A stretch of 64,000 nucleotides of DNA from NCBI RefSeq assembly GCF_009789575.1, contig NZ_CP046908.1:4307001-4371000 (forward strand), given 5' to 3'. Positions 1-8,028 of the stretch are shown here, one piece after another. The notes beneath the pieces are model-generated. The model did no database searches. It had not been told where the DNA came from and saw only the letters and a list, made by a program, of their open reading frames with translations. This stretch comes from Stappia indica (lineage in GTDB: Bacteria > Pseudomonadota > Alphaproteobacteria > Rhizobiales > Stappiaceae). Position 1 is the first letter of the stretch. Each line of letters begins with the position of its first letter. The translations under genes and the position numbers were made by a program.

Positions 1-3
1 GGC

Positions 4-504
4 ATGTCTGGGCCGGGGGAGACGCCCGGTAGCACGCCTGGAGACGTATCCGGCGCGGCCGCATCGGCGGCGCCGGGCGCGGTGTTGTTCGCCTGCGGCA
101 TGAACGCCGTGCGCTCGCCGATGGCGGCGGCGATCCTCGCCAAGCTGTTTCCCGGCCGCGTCTACGTGAAGTCCTGCGGCGTGCGGGCCGGCGAGCCCGA
201 TCCCTTCGTCGAGGCGGTGATGAGCGAGATCGGCTGCGACCTTGCCGCGCACCGGCCCAAGACCTTCGAGGGTCTCGACGAGTCGGGCTTCGACCTGGTG
301 GTGACGCTGGCGCCGGAGGCCCATCACAAGGCGCTGGAGATGACGCGCACGGACGCCGTCGAGGTCGAATACTGGCCGACGCCCGATCCCACGCTCGCCA
401 CCGGCTCGCGCGACCAGATCCTCGACAGCTATCGTGCCGTCCGCGACCTGCTGATGACCCGCATCAAGAAGCGTTTCGGCTGGACCGCGACCCCGGGCGG
501 ATAG
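4..504 (+). CDS. Low-molecular-weight protein-tyrosine-phosphatase family protein
   Basis: Cytosolic phosphatase of the low-molecular-weight PTP/ArsC fold. The active-site loop C-x5-R is present as CGMNAVR (residues 31-37), and the general-acid aspartate lies in PTPDPT (about residue 128). The form CGMN(A/I)RSPM is typical of rhizobial members found next to infA, which fits the following gene. The substrate is unknown. The first 25 residues are a low-complexity Gly/Pro/Ala extension. The codon before this ATG is not a stop and the window begins there, so the true start could lie further upstream. About 110 bp separates it from infA, with no clear terminator. Confidence 0.88.
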   Translation: MSGPGETPGSTPGDVSGAAASAAPGAVLFACGMNAVRSPMAAAILAKLFPGRVYVKSCGVRAGEPDPFVEAVMSEIGCDLAAHRPKTFEGLDESGFDLVVTLAPEAHHKALEMTRTDAVEVEYWPTPDPTLATGSRDQILDSYRAVRDLLMTRIKKRFGWTATPGG

Positions 505-616
505 CCCGCCTCCTGCGGCTCTGCACAGCCGCGGATTTTCGCGAATCCTTCTGTTCCCTTTCGCGGCCCGATCCGTTAGGTTCCCGCCACATCTGGCTCG
601 ATAATCAGGAATCCAT

Positions 617-835
617 ATGGCCAAGGAAGAAGTGCTTGAATTTCCGGGGGTGGTTACCGAACTGCTTCCCAATGCGACGTTCCGCGTGAAGCTCGAAAAC
701 GACCACGAAATCATTGCCCACACGGCCGGGCGCATGCGCAAGAACCGTATTCGCGTTCTCGCCGGCGACCGCGTGCTTGTCGAAATGACGCCCTACGACC
801 TGACCAAGGGGCGCATCACCTACCGTTTCAAGTGA
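617..835 (+). CDS. infA: Translation initiation factor IF-1
   Basis: A 72-residue single OB-fold (S1-like) protein, the standard length for bacterial IF-1. It starts MAKEEVLEF and ends with [13 protein letters not shown], the family's conserved C-terminus. It binds the 30S A site during initiation and works with IF-2 and IF-3. An AGGAAT stretch lies about 7 bases before the ATG. It is followed after 55 bp by maf, the usual alphaproteobacterial order. Identification is secure from the full-length match to the known family sequence. Confidence 0.98.
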   Translation: MAKEEVLEFPGVVTELLPNATFRVKLENDHEIIAHTAGRMRKNRIRVLAGDRVLVEMTPYDLTKGRITYRFK

Positions 836-890
836 CGCCGCAGGGCCGCCCGGCCCGGTCCGTCACCCGCGACAGAGAGACAGCGGTCCG

Positions 891-1574
891 ATGATCGCCG
901 CAGCTTCCGACGAGAGCAATACCGACGGGACCCGTGCCAAGGGCGCGCGCCCCGCGTTGGTGCTTGCCTCCGGCTCGCCGCGCCGGCTGGCGTTGCTCCA
1001 GCAGATCGGCATCGATCCCGACACGCTCCTGCCTGCCGATATCGACGAGACGCCGCGCCGGGGCGAGACCCCGCGGGCGCTGGCGCAGCGCCTGGCGCGC
1101 ACCAAGGCCGAGGTGGCCCGCCGTGCCGCCGACCGCAATGCGGCCAATGTCGACGGGTTGGTGCTCGCCGCGGACACCGTTGTCGCGGTCGGTCGCCGCA
1201 TCCTGCCCAAGGCAGAGACCCACGAGCAGGCCCGCGCCTGCCTGGAGCTGCTGTCGGGCCGCGGTCACCGGGTCTATACCGCGCTGTGCATCAGCGCGCC
1301 GAAGGACGTGGTGCGTCAGCGCCTCGTCGAGACGCGCGTGCGCTTCAAGCGCCTGTCGCGCGCCGAGATCAACGCCTATCTCGACAGCGGCGAGTGGCGC
1401 GGCAAGGCCGGCGGCTACGCGATCCAGGGGCTTGCGGGCGCCTTCGTCGCCAAGCTGGTCGGCTCCTATTCCAATGTGGTCGGCCTGCCTCTGCACGAGA
1501 CGGCCAACCTGCTGGCCGGCCTCAAGTATCCGGTCCTTGCCGGCTGGGCCGATCCGGCCGCCATCCGGCCCTGA
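891..1574 (+). CDS. maf: Maf family nucleoside triphosphate pyrophosphatase
   Basis: Hydrolyses non-canonical or excess nucleoside triphosphates (dTTP/UTP or modified pyrimidines in characterised Maf proteins) to the monophosphate and pyrophosphate. The N-terminal signature SGSPRR (residues 27-32), the catalytic-aspartate segment AADTVVAV (about residue 86) and the lysine-containing KAETHEQA stretch are all present. At 227 residues it is slightly longer than usual because of about 20 extra residues before [17 protein letters not shown] stretch precedes the ATG at 891. Its place between infA and yacG is conserved in Hyphomicrobiales. Confidence 0.95.
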   Translation: MIAAASDESNTDGTRAKGARPALVLASGSPRRLALLQQIGIDPDTLLPADIDETPRRGETPRALAQRLARTKAEVARRAADRNAANVDGLVLAADTVVAVGRRILPKAETHEQARACLELLSGRGHRVYTALCISAPKDVVRQRLVETRVRFKRLSRAEINAYLDSGEWRGKAGGYAIQGLAGAFVAKLVGSYSNVVGLPLHETANLLAGLKYPVLAGWADPAAIRP

Positions 1575-1731
1575 CCTCACCTCCCGTCCCCCGGCGCGCC
1601 CTTCGCTGCGGCGGGGGCAATTCCCGCTTGGCCTTGCCGGCGGTTCCTTGTCATAACGGGGCGGGTCATGCGGCAAGGGGCACGCCCGTGCCCCGTTGCC
1701 GCCGGATGATCATGCAGAGCGGGGAATCTCG

Positions 1732-3243
1732 ATGAATCTCGCAGCCTGGCTGGCGCGGGCCGGAAGGTCGCGTGCGGATGCGGTCGCGCTGGCGCGCGGC
1801 GCCTCGCCGGTCGCCAGCTATCGCGACTTTGCCGGCCGCTCGGCCCGGCTGGCCGGCAGTCTCCTTTCCCATTACGGCCTGTCCCGCGGCGACCGGGTCG
1901 CCATCGTCGCGAAGAACGGCCCGCATTACCTGGAAGCGCTCTATGCCGTGTGGTGGGCGGGCCTGGTCGCGGTGCCGGTCAACGTCAAGCTGCACAGCGC
2001 CGAGATCGGCTGGATCCTGGAGAATTGCGGCGCGCGCCTTGCCCTCGTCAGCTCCGGCATGGAAGCGGATGTCGCCGCCTATGCGCCGCAGGACCTGCGC
2101 GATGTGGTGACGCTCGGCGGGCCGCAGTTCTGGTCGCTGGTCGCAGGCGATCCGGCGCCGCTCGCCGAAGCCGCGCCCGACGATCTCGCCTGGCTGTTCT
2201 ACACTTCAGGCACCACAGGGCGGCCCAAGGCGGCGATGCTCAGCCACCGCAACCTTGTGGCCATGAGCCTTGCCTATCTCACCGATGTCGACCCGGTGGC
2301 GGAGGGCGATACGCTGCTGCATGCCGCGCCGATGAGCCACGGCTCGGGCCTTTACGCCATGGCCCATGTCATGCGCTTCGGCATCAACGCGGTCGCCGAG
2401 TCGGGCGGCTTAGAGGCCGACGAGGTGCTGGAGATCGTCTCGCGCAGCCGCGGCGTGTCGATGTTCGCCGCGCCCACCATGATCCGCCGGCTGACCGAGT
2501 GTCCGATGGAGGCGATGACGGAGAACATCCGCACCATCGTCTGGGGCGGCGCGCCGATGCATGTGGCCGATACCCGCCGCGCCATCGACCGCTTCGGCCC
2601 GCGCTTTGCCCAGATCTACGGCCAGGGCGAGACGCCGATGACCGGCACGGTTCTCTCGAAGGCCGACATCGCCGACCGCGACCATCCGCGCTGGGAGGCA
2701 AGGCTCGCCAGCGCCGGCCTCGTCAGTTCCCTCGTCGAGATACGGATCGACGGGGCGGGCGCCGATCATGGCGAGACCGGCGAGATCCTGGTGCGCGGCG
2801 ACACGGTGATGCTCGGCTACTGGAACGACCCGCAGGCAAGCGCCGAGGCGCTGCGCGGCGGCTGGTTGCATACCGGCGATGTCGGCATCTTCGATGCGGA
2901 CGGCTATCTGACGCTGCTGGATCGCTCCAGGGACGTGATCATCTCCGGCGGCACCAACATCTATCCGCGCGAGGTGGAGGAGGTGCTGCTGACCCATCCG
3001 GGCGTGCGCGAGGTCTCCGTCATCGGCCGGCCGGACGAGGAATGGGGCGAGAGCGTCGTCGCCTGCTATGCCGGCGATGCCGAACCGGGCGAGCTCGACG
3101 CGCTCTGCCTGGAGCACATCGCCCGCTTCAAGCGTCCCAGGGACTACCTGCAGCTTCCCGAACTGCCGAAGAACGACTACGGCAAGATCCTCAAGACGGA
3201 GCTGCGGGCGATGGACCGGCGGCGGGTCCGCCGCGGCGGCTGA
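1732..3243 (+). CDS. AMP-forming acyl-CoA synthetase / ligase (class I adenylate-forming)
   Basis: Activates a carboxylic acid with ATP to an acyl-adenylate and then to the CoA thioester. The P-loop-like motif TSGTTGRPK is at about residues 158-166, the A8 segment WLHTGDVG is near residue 383, and the C-terminal catalytic lysine lies in DYGKILKTEL. The length, 503 residues, is typical of medium/long-chain or aryl-CoA ligases. The ATG at 1732 follows GCGGGGAATCTCG. An in-frame start 36 bases upstream is possible but has a poorer context. It interrupts the usual maf-yacG pair, so it looks like a local insertion. The acid used cannot be read from the sequence. Confidence 0.92.
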   Translation: MNLAAWLARAGRSRADAVALARGASPVASYRDFAGRSARLAGSLLSHYGLSRGDRVAIVAKNGPHYLEALYAVWWAGLVAVPVNVKLHSAEIGWILENCGARLALVSSGMEADVAAYAPQDLRDVVTLGGPQFWSLVAGDPAPLAEAAPDDLAWLFYTSGTTGRPKAAMLSHRNLVAMSLAYLTDVDPVAEGDTLLHAAPMSHGSGLYAMAHVMRFGINAVAESGGLEADEVLEIVSRSRGVSMFAAPTMIRRLTECPMEAMTENIRTIVWGGAPMHVADTRRAIDRFGPRFAQIYGQGETPMTGTVLSKADIADRDHPRWEARLASAGLVSSLVEIRIDGAGADHGETGEILVRGDTVMLGYWNDPQASAEALRGGWLHTGDVGIFDADGYLTLLDRSRDVIISGGTNIYPREVEEVLLTHPGVREVSVIGRPDEEWGESVVACYAGDAEPGELDALCLEHIARFKRPRDYLQLPELPKNDYGKILKTELRAMDRRRVRRGG

Positions 3244-3361
3244 GCGGCGCTCAGCCGGGCCGCACGCACCTTGCCCGCCGATGTGGCGGTCGACGTCGGC
3301 GGAGTGCTCCAGTATAGCTGGGACAGGACAAGCGGCCCTGCTTCGGGCCGAGGGAGACAGA

Positions 3362-3589
3362 ATGACGAACGCACAGGACGAAGGCACAAGGCAGAGGCGG
3401 GCACGGCCCTGTCCCGGCTGCGGCAAGCTGTCGGTGGAGCGTTACCATCCCTTCTGCTCCGCCCGCTGCGCCGATGTCGATCTCAACCGCTGGCTGTCGG
3501 GCAGCTACAGCGTGCCGGTGGTCGAGCTTGAGCCGGAAGACCTTGCCGCGCTGGCGGCGGCGCAGGAAAATCTCGAAAACCGCGAGTGA
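3362..3589 (+). CDS. yacG: DNA gyrase inhibitor YacG (zinc-ribbon protein)
   Basis: A 75-residue zinc-binding protein. Four cysteines (CPGC at residues 17-20 and C-x3-C at 32-36) form the YacG zinc ribbon, followed by the family signature CADVDLNRWLSGSY. In E. coli YacG binds GyrB and inhibits DNA gyrase. The tail is acidic. The ATG at 3362 follows the purine-rich GAGGGAGACAGA, a good ribosome binding site. The gene is normally close to maf in rhizobia; here the ligase lies between them. Confidence 0.93.
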   Translation: MTNAQDEGTRQRRARPCPGCGKLSVERYHPFCSARCADVDLNRWLSGSYSVPVVELEPEDLAALAAAQENLENRE

Positions 3590-3610
3590 CGCAGGGGATT
3601 TCGCCGATCT

Positions 3611-3624
3611 GTGACGTCTGTCAC
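3611..3624. promoter_or_regulatory. Small inverted repeat GTGAC-N4-GTCAC upstream of the fecR-like gene
   Basis: Perfect 5-bp arms with a 4-base centre lie about 80 bp before the FecR-domain gene. It is a possible operator, or a chance palindrome. A different but related inverted repeat (ACGTGTC-CT-GACACGT) precedes the paralogous gene at 8029. Confidence 0.25.
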
Positions 3625-3704
3625 CCCGGCGCGCGGCAAAGACGATAGGGTAGCAACGAGACGAGCGGCAGATCCGCTTGCGATCCGCCGACAGGAGACT
3701 GGAC

Positions 3705-4535
3705 ATGGTCATGACCTTCCGCCCCCTTGCGCTCGCCGTTGCGGCCCTTTTTGCCGCGGCCGGCCAGCCGGCTTTCGCCAGCGAGCCCGTCGGCGTTGCC
3801 AGCGCCGTCAACCAGAGTGCCCAGAGCCAGCGCGGCGGGGCGGGCATGCGCACCATCCATATCGGCTCCGACTTCGTGAACCGGGAGAAGATCGAGACCG
3901 GCGCCTCGGGCCTGGTGCAGGTCCTGCTTGCCGACGGGTCCAACTTCGTCGTCGGTCCCAATTCCAGTCTGGTCATCGACGAGTTCGTCTATTCGCCGTC
4001 CGCCGGCACGGGGCGCATCGTCGCCACCTTCGGCAGGGGCGTTGCCCGCTATGTCGGCGGCCGCATCTCCAAGCAGCGCGGCGGCGTCACCATCAACACC
4101 CGCCAGGGCACCATCGGCGTGCGCGGCGGCATGGCGAACCTGGTCGACCGCGACGGCGAGACGGTGTTCTCCTTCCTCTACGGCAAAGACCTGACCTTCA
4201 CCGGCAGCAACGGCAAGACGACCCGGGTCTACCGGCCGGGCTTCTCGATCTTCGCCAATGGCGGGCAGGGCGCCTCCCAGCGCACGCCCGCCGCGGTCGT
4301 CGCCAATGTGAACCGCATCCTGGGCGCCAACCGTCCGTCCGGCAGCCGCCCGACCGCCAGCCAGATCGCCCGCTTCTCCACGTTCAACTCCGCGCTGCCG
4401 CCCAAGTCCGAGGCGCAGTATCCCGCGCCGGTGCTGAACAGCGGGCCGACGGGGCCGGACCCGCGCGATGTCAATCACGCCAACTCCGTCTACATCAGGT
4501 CGAACACCAACACCTATTGCGGCTACTACTGCTAG
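3705..4535 (+). CDS. Secreted FecR-domain protein (short form)
   Basis: A 276-residue exported protein. A hydrophobic signal peptide covers residues 1-25 and ends in PAFA. A FecR domain follows at roughly residues 35-140 (HIGSDFVNREKIETG, LVQVLLADGSNF, IDEFVY, GTIGVRGG). The rest is Gly/Pro/Ser-rich and ends in YCGYYC. FecR domains are best known as periplasmic or anti-sigma sensory modules, but no sigma factor or TonB receptor lies nearby, so a regulatory role is not supported. Residues 25-140 are closely similar to the N-terminus of the protein at 8029, so the two are paralogues. The ATG at 3705 has AGGAGA 7-9 bases upstream; the ATG at 3711 is an alternative. Confidence 0.82.
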   Translation: MVMTFRPLALAVAALFAAAGQPAFASEPVGVASAVNQSAQSQRGGAGMRTIHIGSDFVNREKIETGASGLVQVLLADGSNFVVGPNSSLVIDEFVYSPSAGTGRIVATFGRGVARYVGGRISKQRGGVTINTRQGTIGVRGGMANLVDRDGETVFSFLYGKDLTFTGSNGKTTRVYRPGFSIFANGGQGASQRTPAAVVANVNRILGANRPSGSRPTASQIARFSTFNSALPPKSEAQYPAPVLNSGPTGPDPRDVNHANSVYIRSNTNTYCGYYC

Positions 4536-4748
4536 TCGGGGTCCGCGACCTGAATCCTGCGGTCTTGCGTGGATGAGCGGGCGCGCAACCGTCTCCATGC
4601 AGCAGGAACGGTTGATCTGCCCCCGGCAAGCTGGCAGTCTCGCAATCGCGAATAGGGGACAGAGGGCGTGAACGCCTCCCCCGTGTCGGCAGCCTGGGCA
4701 GTCGCCGCATCGACGGCGCGCGGCCCCATCCTACGGGGAGTGGACAGT

Positions 4749-6386
4749 ATGCGGGTTGCTTCTTTCGGCGCGGCCATGCTGGCCGCCGCGGGCGGAATGG
4801 TGCTGTCGGCATCTCTGGCGGTCGCCCCGGCCCAGGCTGATTATGCCCTGACGATCCTTCACATCAACGACCTGCATTCGCGCCTCGAGCCGATCAACAA
4901 GTACGATTCCACCTGCAGCGCCAAGGACGATACCGAAGGCAAGTGCTTCGGCGGCATCGCCCGCGTCAAGAGCAAGATCGACGAGCGCCGCGCGGCCCTG
5001 TCCGCGGCCGGCCGCAACGTGCTGACGCTCGATGCCGGCGACCAGTTCCAGGGCTCGCTGTTCTACACGACCTACAAGGGCGCCGCGGCAGCCGAGTTCA
5101 TGAACATGATCGGCTTCGACGCGATGGCCGTCGGCAATCACGAATTCGACGACGGACCGGCCGGCCTTGCCGGCTTCCTCGACAAGGTCGATGCCAAGGT
5201 CCTGTCCGGCAATATCGAGGTGGAGAACGAGCCGACGCTGAAGGGCCGGGTGCCCGGAACGCTGGTGCTCGAGATCGGCGGCCAGAAGGTCGGCATCGTC
5301 TCGGTTCTGGCCGAGGACACGGTCGAGACCTCCTCGCCCGGACCCAATGTCTTCTTCCAGCGCGCCGAGACCTATCTCAAGGGCGCGGTCGAGGGGCTTC
5401 AGGCAGCCGGCGTCGACAAGATCGTCGCGCTGACCCATATGGGCCTGCCGCGCGACATGGAGATCGCCGCGCGCGTGCCGGGCATCGACGTCATCGTCGG
5501 CGGCCACTCGCACACGCTGCTGTCCAACACCCATGAAGGGGCCGCCGGCCCCTATCCGGTACTGGTGCAGAACCCGGCCGGCCGCCAGGTGCCCATCGTC
5601 CAGGCCTATGCCTATGGCAAGTTCCTCGGCGAGATCGAGATCGTCTTCGACGATGCCGGCCAAGTCACCTCGGCCACAGGCAATCCGATCCTGCTCGATG
5701 CCTCGGTGCCGGCGGACAAGGCGGTTGCCGCCCGCCTTGCCGAGCTTGCCGCACCGCTCGAGGAACTGCGTGCCAAGGTCATCGGCAGCACCAGCGAGGC
5801 CATCGACGGCTCGCGCGACACCTGCCGCGCCGGCGAATGCACCATGGGCACCCTCATTGCCGATGCGATGCTTGAGCGCTCGCGCGGCCAGGGCGTGCAG
5901 ATCGCCATCCAGAACGGCGGCGGCATCCGTGCCTCCATCGATGCCGGCGAGATCACCATGGGCGAGGTGCTGACGGTGCTGCCGTTCCAGAACACGCTCG
6001 CCACCTTCCAGCTCAAGGGCCGCGACATCGTCGCCGCGCTGGAAAATGGCGTTTCGCAGGTGGAGGAGGGCGCCGGCCGCTTCCCGCAGGTCGCCGGCAT
6101 GCGCTTCACCTGGACCCGCGCGCGCAAGCCGGGCGACGGCCGCATCATCCAGGTCGAGGTCCAGGACGAGAACGGCTGGCAGCCGCTCGACATGGACAAG
6201 ACCTATGTGGTCGCCACCAACAACTACATGCGCGGCGGCGGCGACGGCTACAAGATCTTCTCCGAGGCCGGCACCAATGCCTACGATTACGGTCCGGGTC
6301 TGGAGACGGTTCTGGCCGACTACATCGCCGCGCGGCCCGACGGCTACAAGCCCTATACCGACGGCCGGGTGCGCGAGGTCAAGTGA
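4749..6386 (+). CDS. Periplasmic 5'-nucleotidase / 2',3'-cyclic phosphodiesterase family
   Basis: A 545-residue exported metallophosphoesterase that dephosphorylates nucleotides outside the cytoplasm, probably for phosphate or nucleoside salvage. A signal peptide covers residues 1-30, ending APAQA. The dinuclear-metal motifs are in order: HINDLHSR, DAGDQFQGS, GNHEFDDG, THMG and GGHSH. The C-terminal substrate-binding domain has CTMGTLIADAML, QNGGGIRASID and NNYMRGGGDGYKIF. The ATG at 4749 is chosen because the signal peptide begins there; a GTG-initiated form 81 bases upstream would add a polar leader. It sits between two FecR-domain genes on the same strand. Confidence 0.94.
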   Translation: MRVASFGAAMLAAAGGMVLSASLAVAPAQADYALTILHINDLHSRLEPINKYDSTCSAKDDTEGKCFGGIARVKSKIDERRAALSAAGRNVLTLDAGDQFQGSLFYTTYKGAAAAEFMNMIGFDAMAVGNHEFDDGPAGLAGFLDKVDAKVLSGNIEVENEPTLKGRVPGTLVLEIGGQKVGIVSVLAEDTVETSSPGPNVFFQRAETYLKGAVEGLQAAGVDKIVALTHMGLPRDMEIAARVPGIDVIVGGHSHTLLSNTHEGAAGPYPVLVQNPAGRQVPIVQAYAYGKFLGEIEIVFDDAGQVTSATGNPILLDASVPADKAVAARLAELAAPLEELRAKVIGSTSEAIDGSRDTCRAGECTMGTLIADAMLERSRGQGVQIAIQNGGGIRASIDAGEITMGEVLTVLPFQNTLATFQLKGRDIVAALENGVSQVEEGAGRFPQVAGMRFTWTRARKPGDGRIIQVEVQDENGWQPLDMDKTYVVATNNYMRGGGDGYKIFSEAGTNAYDYGPGLETVLADYIAARPDGYKPYTDGRVREVK

Positions 6387-6558
6387 CCCGGCCCCGTCGC
6401 TTCACGCGGTCTTTGGGCGCAGGTCGTCAGGGGCGGGTTGTGCCCGGAATGCAACATGACCCTCATTATTTGACAGGGCCTGCCCTTTGGGCGGGACTCT
6501 CGCAGGGCACGTAACGTAATCTCCCCTCCGTTCAGGACATGTTTTTCCGGAGGGGTGC

Positions 6559-7968
6559 GTGAACGTGGCGGTGGTTGCCCGGCGTGGGGTACTGCGTATT
6601 GCTGGAGTTGCTGCAGCCGGTCTGATTGCTGTCGCCGGTGCGGCACAGGCGCAGGACGTCGCACCTCAGGCCCAGAGCCAGAGCCAGCCCATGCTCGCCG
6701 GGGCGTCCCTGTCGCAGGAGCAGTTGCGCGCCCGCCAGACCGAGCTTCTGGCCGCGATGATGCGCGATCCCGCCAATCTCGACATCGCCTTCGAATACGC
6801 CACCCTGTCGGCCCGCATGGGCGACTACGAGGCGGCCATCGGCACCTTCGAGCGCATGCTGATCTATGCGCCGGGCCTGCCGCGCATCCAGCTGGAGCTC
6901 GGCGTCCTCTACTTCCGCCTCGGCTCCTTCGATGCCGCGCGCTCCTATTTCGAGCAGGCCCTGCAGGCGCCGAACGTGCCGCCGGAAGTGACCGAGCGCG
7001 TCCAGACCTTCATGACCGCCATCGACACGGCCGAGGACCCGACCAAGTTCTCGGCAACGGTGATGACCGGCCTGCGCTGGCAGTCCAATGCCAATGCCGG
7101 TCCCGGCGGCCGGCAGGTCACGCTGAACGGCATCACCTTCCTGCTCGACGACACCGCCATCGGCCGCGCCGACTGGAATGCCTTCGTCGCAGGCAATGTG
7201 CATATGGCCTATGATCTCGGCACCCAGGGCGACCTGCTGGAGGCGGACCTGCTGTTCTATGGCGGGCGCTATTTCGACAGCACGCGGCTCAACACCGAGC
7301 TGGCGGAGCTCACCTTCGGCCCCTCGTTCAACCTCGCCCGCTTCGACATCGACAATGCGCGCCTCGGGCTCTACGGCATCCTGACCGGCGTGCGGCTCGA
7401 CAATTCCAACTATTCCGGCGCGACCGGTTTCGGCGCACGCATCGGCATCCAGCCGAGCCCGCTGTCCAGCGTCAACGCCAAGATCGAGTACCGCTATCGC
7501 TGGTACCGCGACAGCCGCACCTATCCGACCGTCAGCGACCGCAACGGCTACCAGATCCTCGCGCAGCTGACCAACAGCTACCAGTTTTCCTCCGCCTGGT
7601 CGGGCCGCGTTGCCCTGATCGGCGACTACGAGCATGCCTCCGTGCGCTACGAGCAGAGCTGGGAGGCGGGTCTTTCGGCCGGTCTCACCTATCGCTTCGC
7701 CTCGCCAGTGGAGATGCTGCGCACCGTCTGGTCGGTCGATGCCGATGTCGGCTACATCCGCCGCGAGTTCGATGCGCCGGACCCGGTGATCAGCACCACC
7801 GAAAGCCAGACCGACAACGAGCTGTGGGTGCGCGGCGCGCTGAACGTGCCGTTCCGCCAGGACATCGCCATGTCGCTGTCGGCCGAGTACCGCCGGATGC
7901 AGTCGAACTACCAGACGCGCGATTATTCCAACACGTCGCTGACGCTGAGCCTGATCAAGACGTTCTGA
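6559..7968 (+). CDS. TPR plus outer-membrane beta-barrel protein, Slam-like (surface lipoprotein assembly modifier)
   Basis: A 469-residue predicted outer-membrane protein. A signal peptide (residues 1-31, ending AGAAQA) is followed by tetratricopeptide-like helices (about 60-150: NLDIAFEYATLSARMGDY, LGVLYFRLGSF). The C-terminal two thirds is an alternating amphipathic barrel ending in LIKTF with a terminal phenylalanine. N-terminal TPR plus C-terminal barrel is the plan of Slam (DUF560) proteins, which deliver cargo across the outer membrane (type XI secretion). The next gene encodes a protein with a TbpB-like barrel, the cargo type Slams use. The start is GTG at 6559, preceded by GGAGGGG. 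The Slam assignment is by architecture and context. Confidence 0.72.
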   Translation: MNVAVVARRGVLRIAGVAAAGLIAVAGAAQAQDVAPQAQSQSQPMLAGASLSQEQLRARQTELLAAMMRDPANLDIAFEYATLSARMGDYEAAIGTFERMLIYAPGLPRIQLELGVLYFRLGSFDAARSYFEQALQAPNVPPEVTERVQTFMTAIDTAEDPTKFSATVMTGLRWQSNANAGPGGRQVTLNGITFLLDDTAIGRADWNAFVAGNVHMAYDLGTQGDLLEADLLFYGGRYFDSTRLNTELAELTFGPSFNLARFDIDNARLGLYGILTGVRLDNSNYSGATGFGARIGIQPSPLSSVNAKIEYRYRWYRDSRTYPTVSDRNGYQILAQLTNSYQFSSAWSGRVALIGDYEHASVRYEQSWEAGLSAGLTYRFASPVEMLRTVWSVDADVGYIRREFDAPDPVISTTESQTDNELWVRGALNVPFRQDIAMSLSAEYRRMQSNYQTRDYSNTSLTLSLIKTF

Positions 7969-7979
7969 CATCGCCTGAT

Positions 7980-7995
7980 ACGTGTCCTGACACGT
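7980..7995. promoter_or_regulatory. 16-bp inverted repeat ACGTGTC-CT-GACACGT
   Basis: Perfect 7-bp arms around a 2-base centre lie between the Slam-like gene and its neighbour, 34 bp before the start of the latter. A 2-base loop is too tight for a transcript hairpin, so a protein-binding site is more likely. No regulator is identified nearby. Confidence 0.4.
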
Positions 7996-8028
7996 GACAT
8001 GACGCGCGCCGTTCCGAAGGGGGCTGAA

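Noticed and set aside
3611-3624. CRP-type site before the short FecR gene
   Set aside because: The half-sites GTGAC/GTCAC have a 4-base spacing rather than the 6-base spacing of CRP sites.
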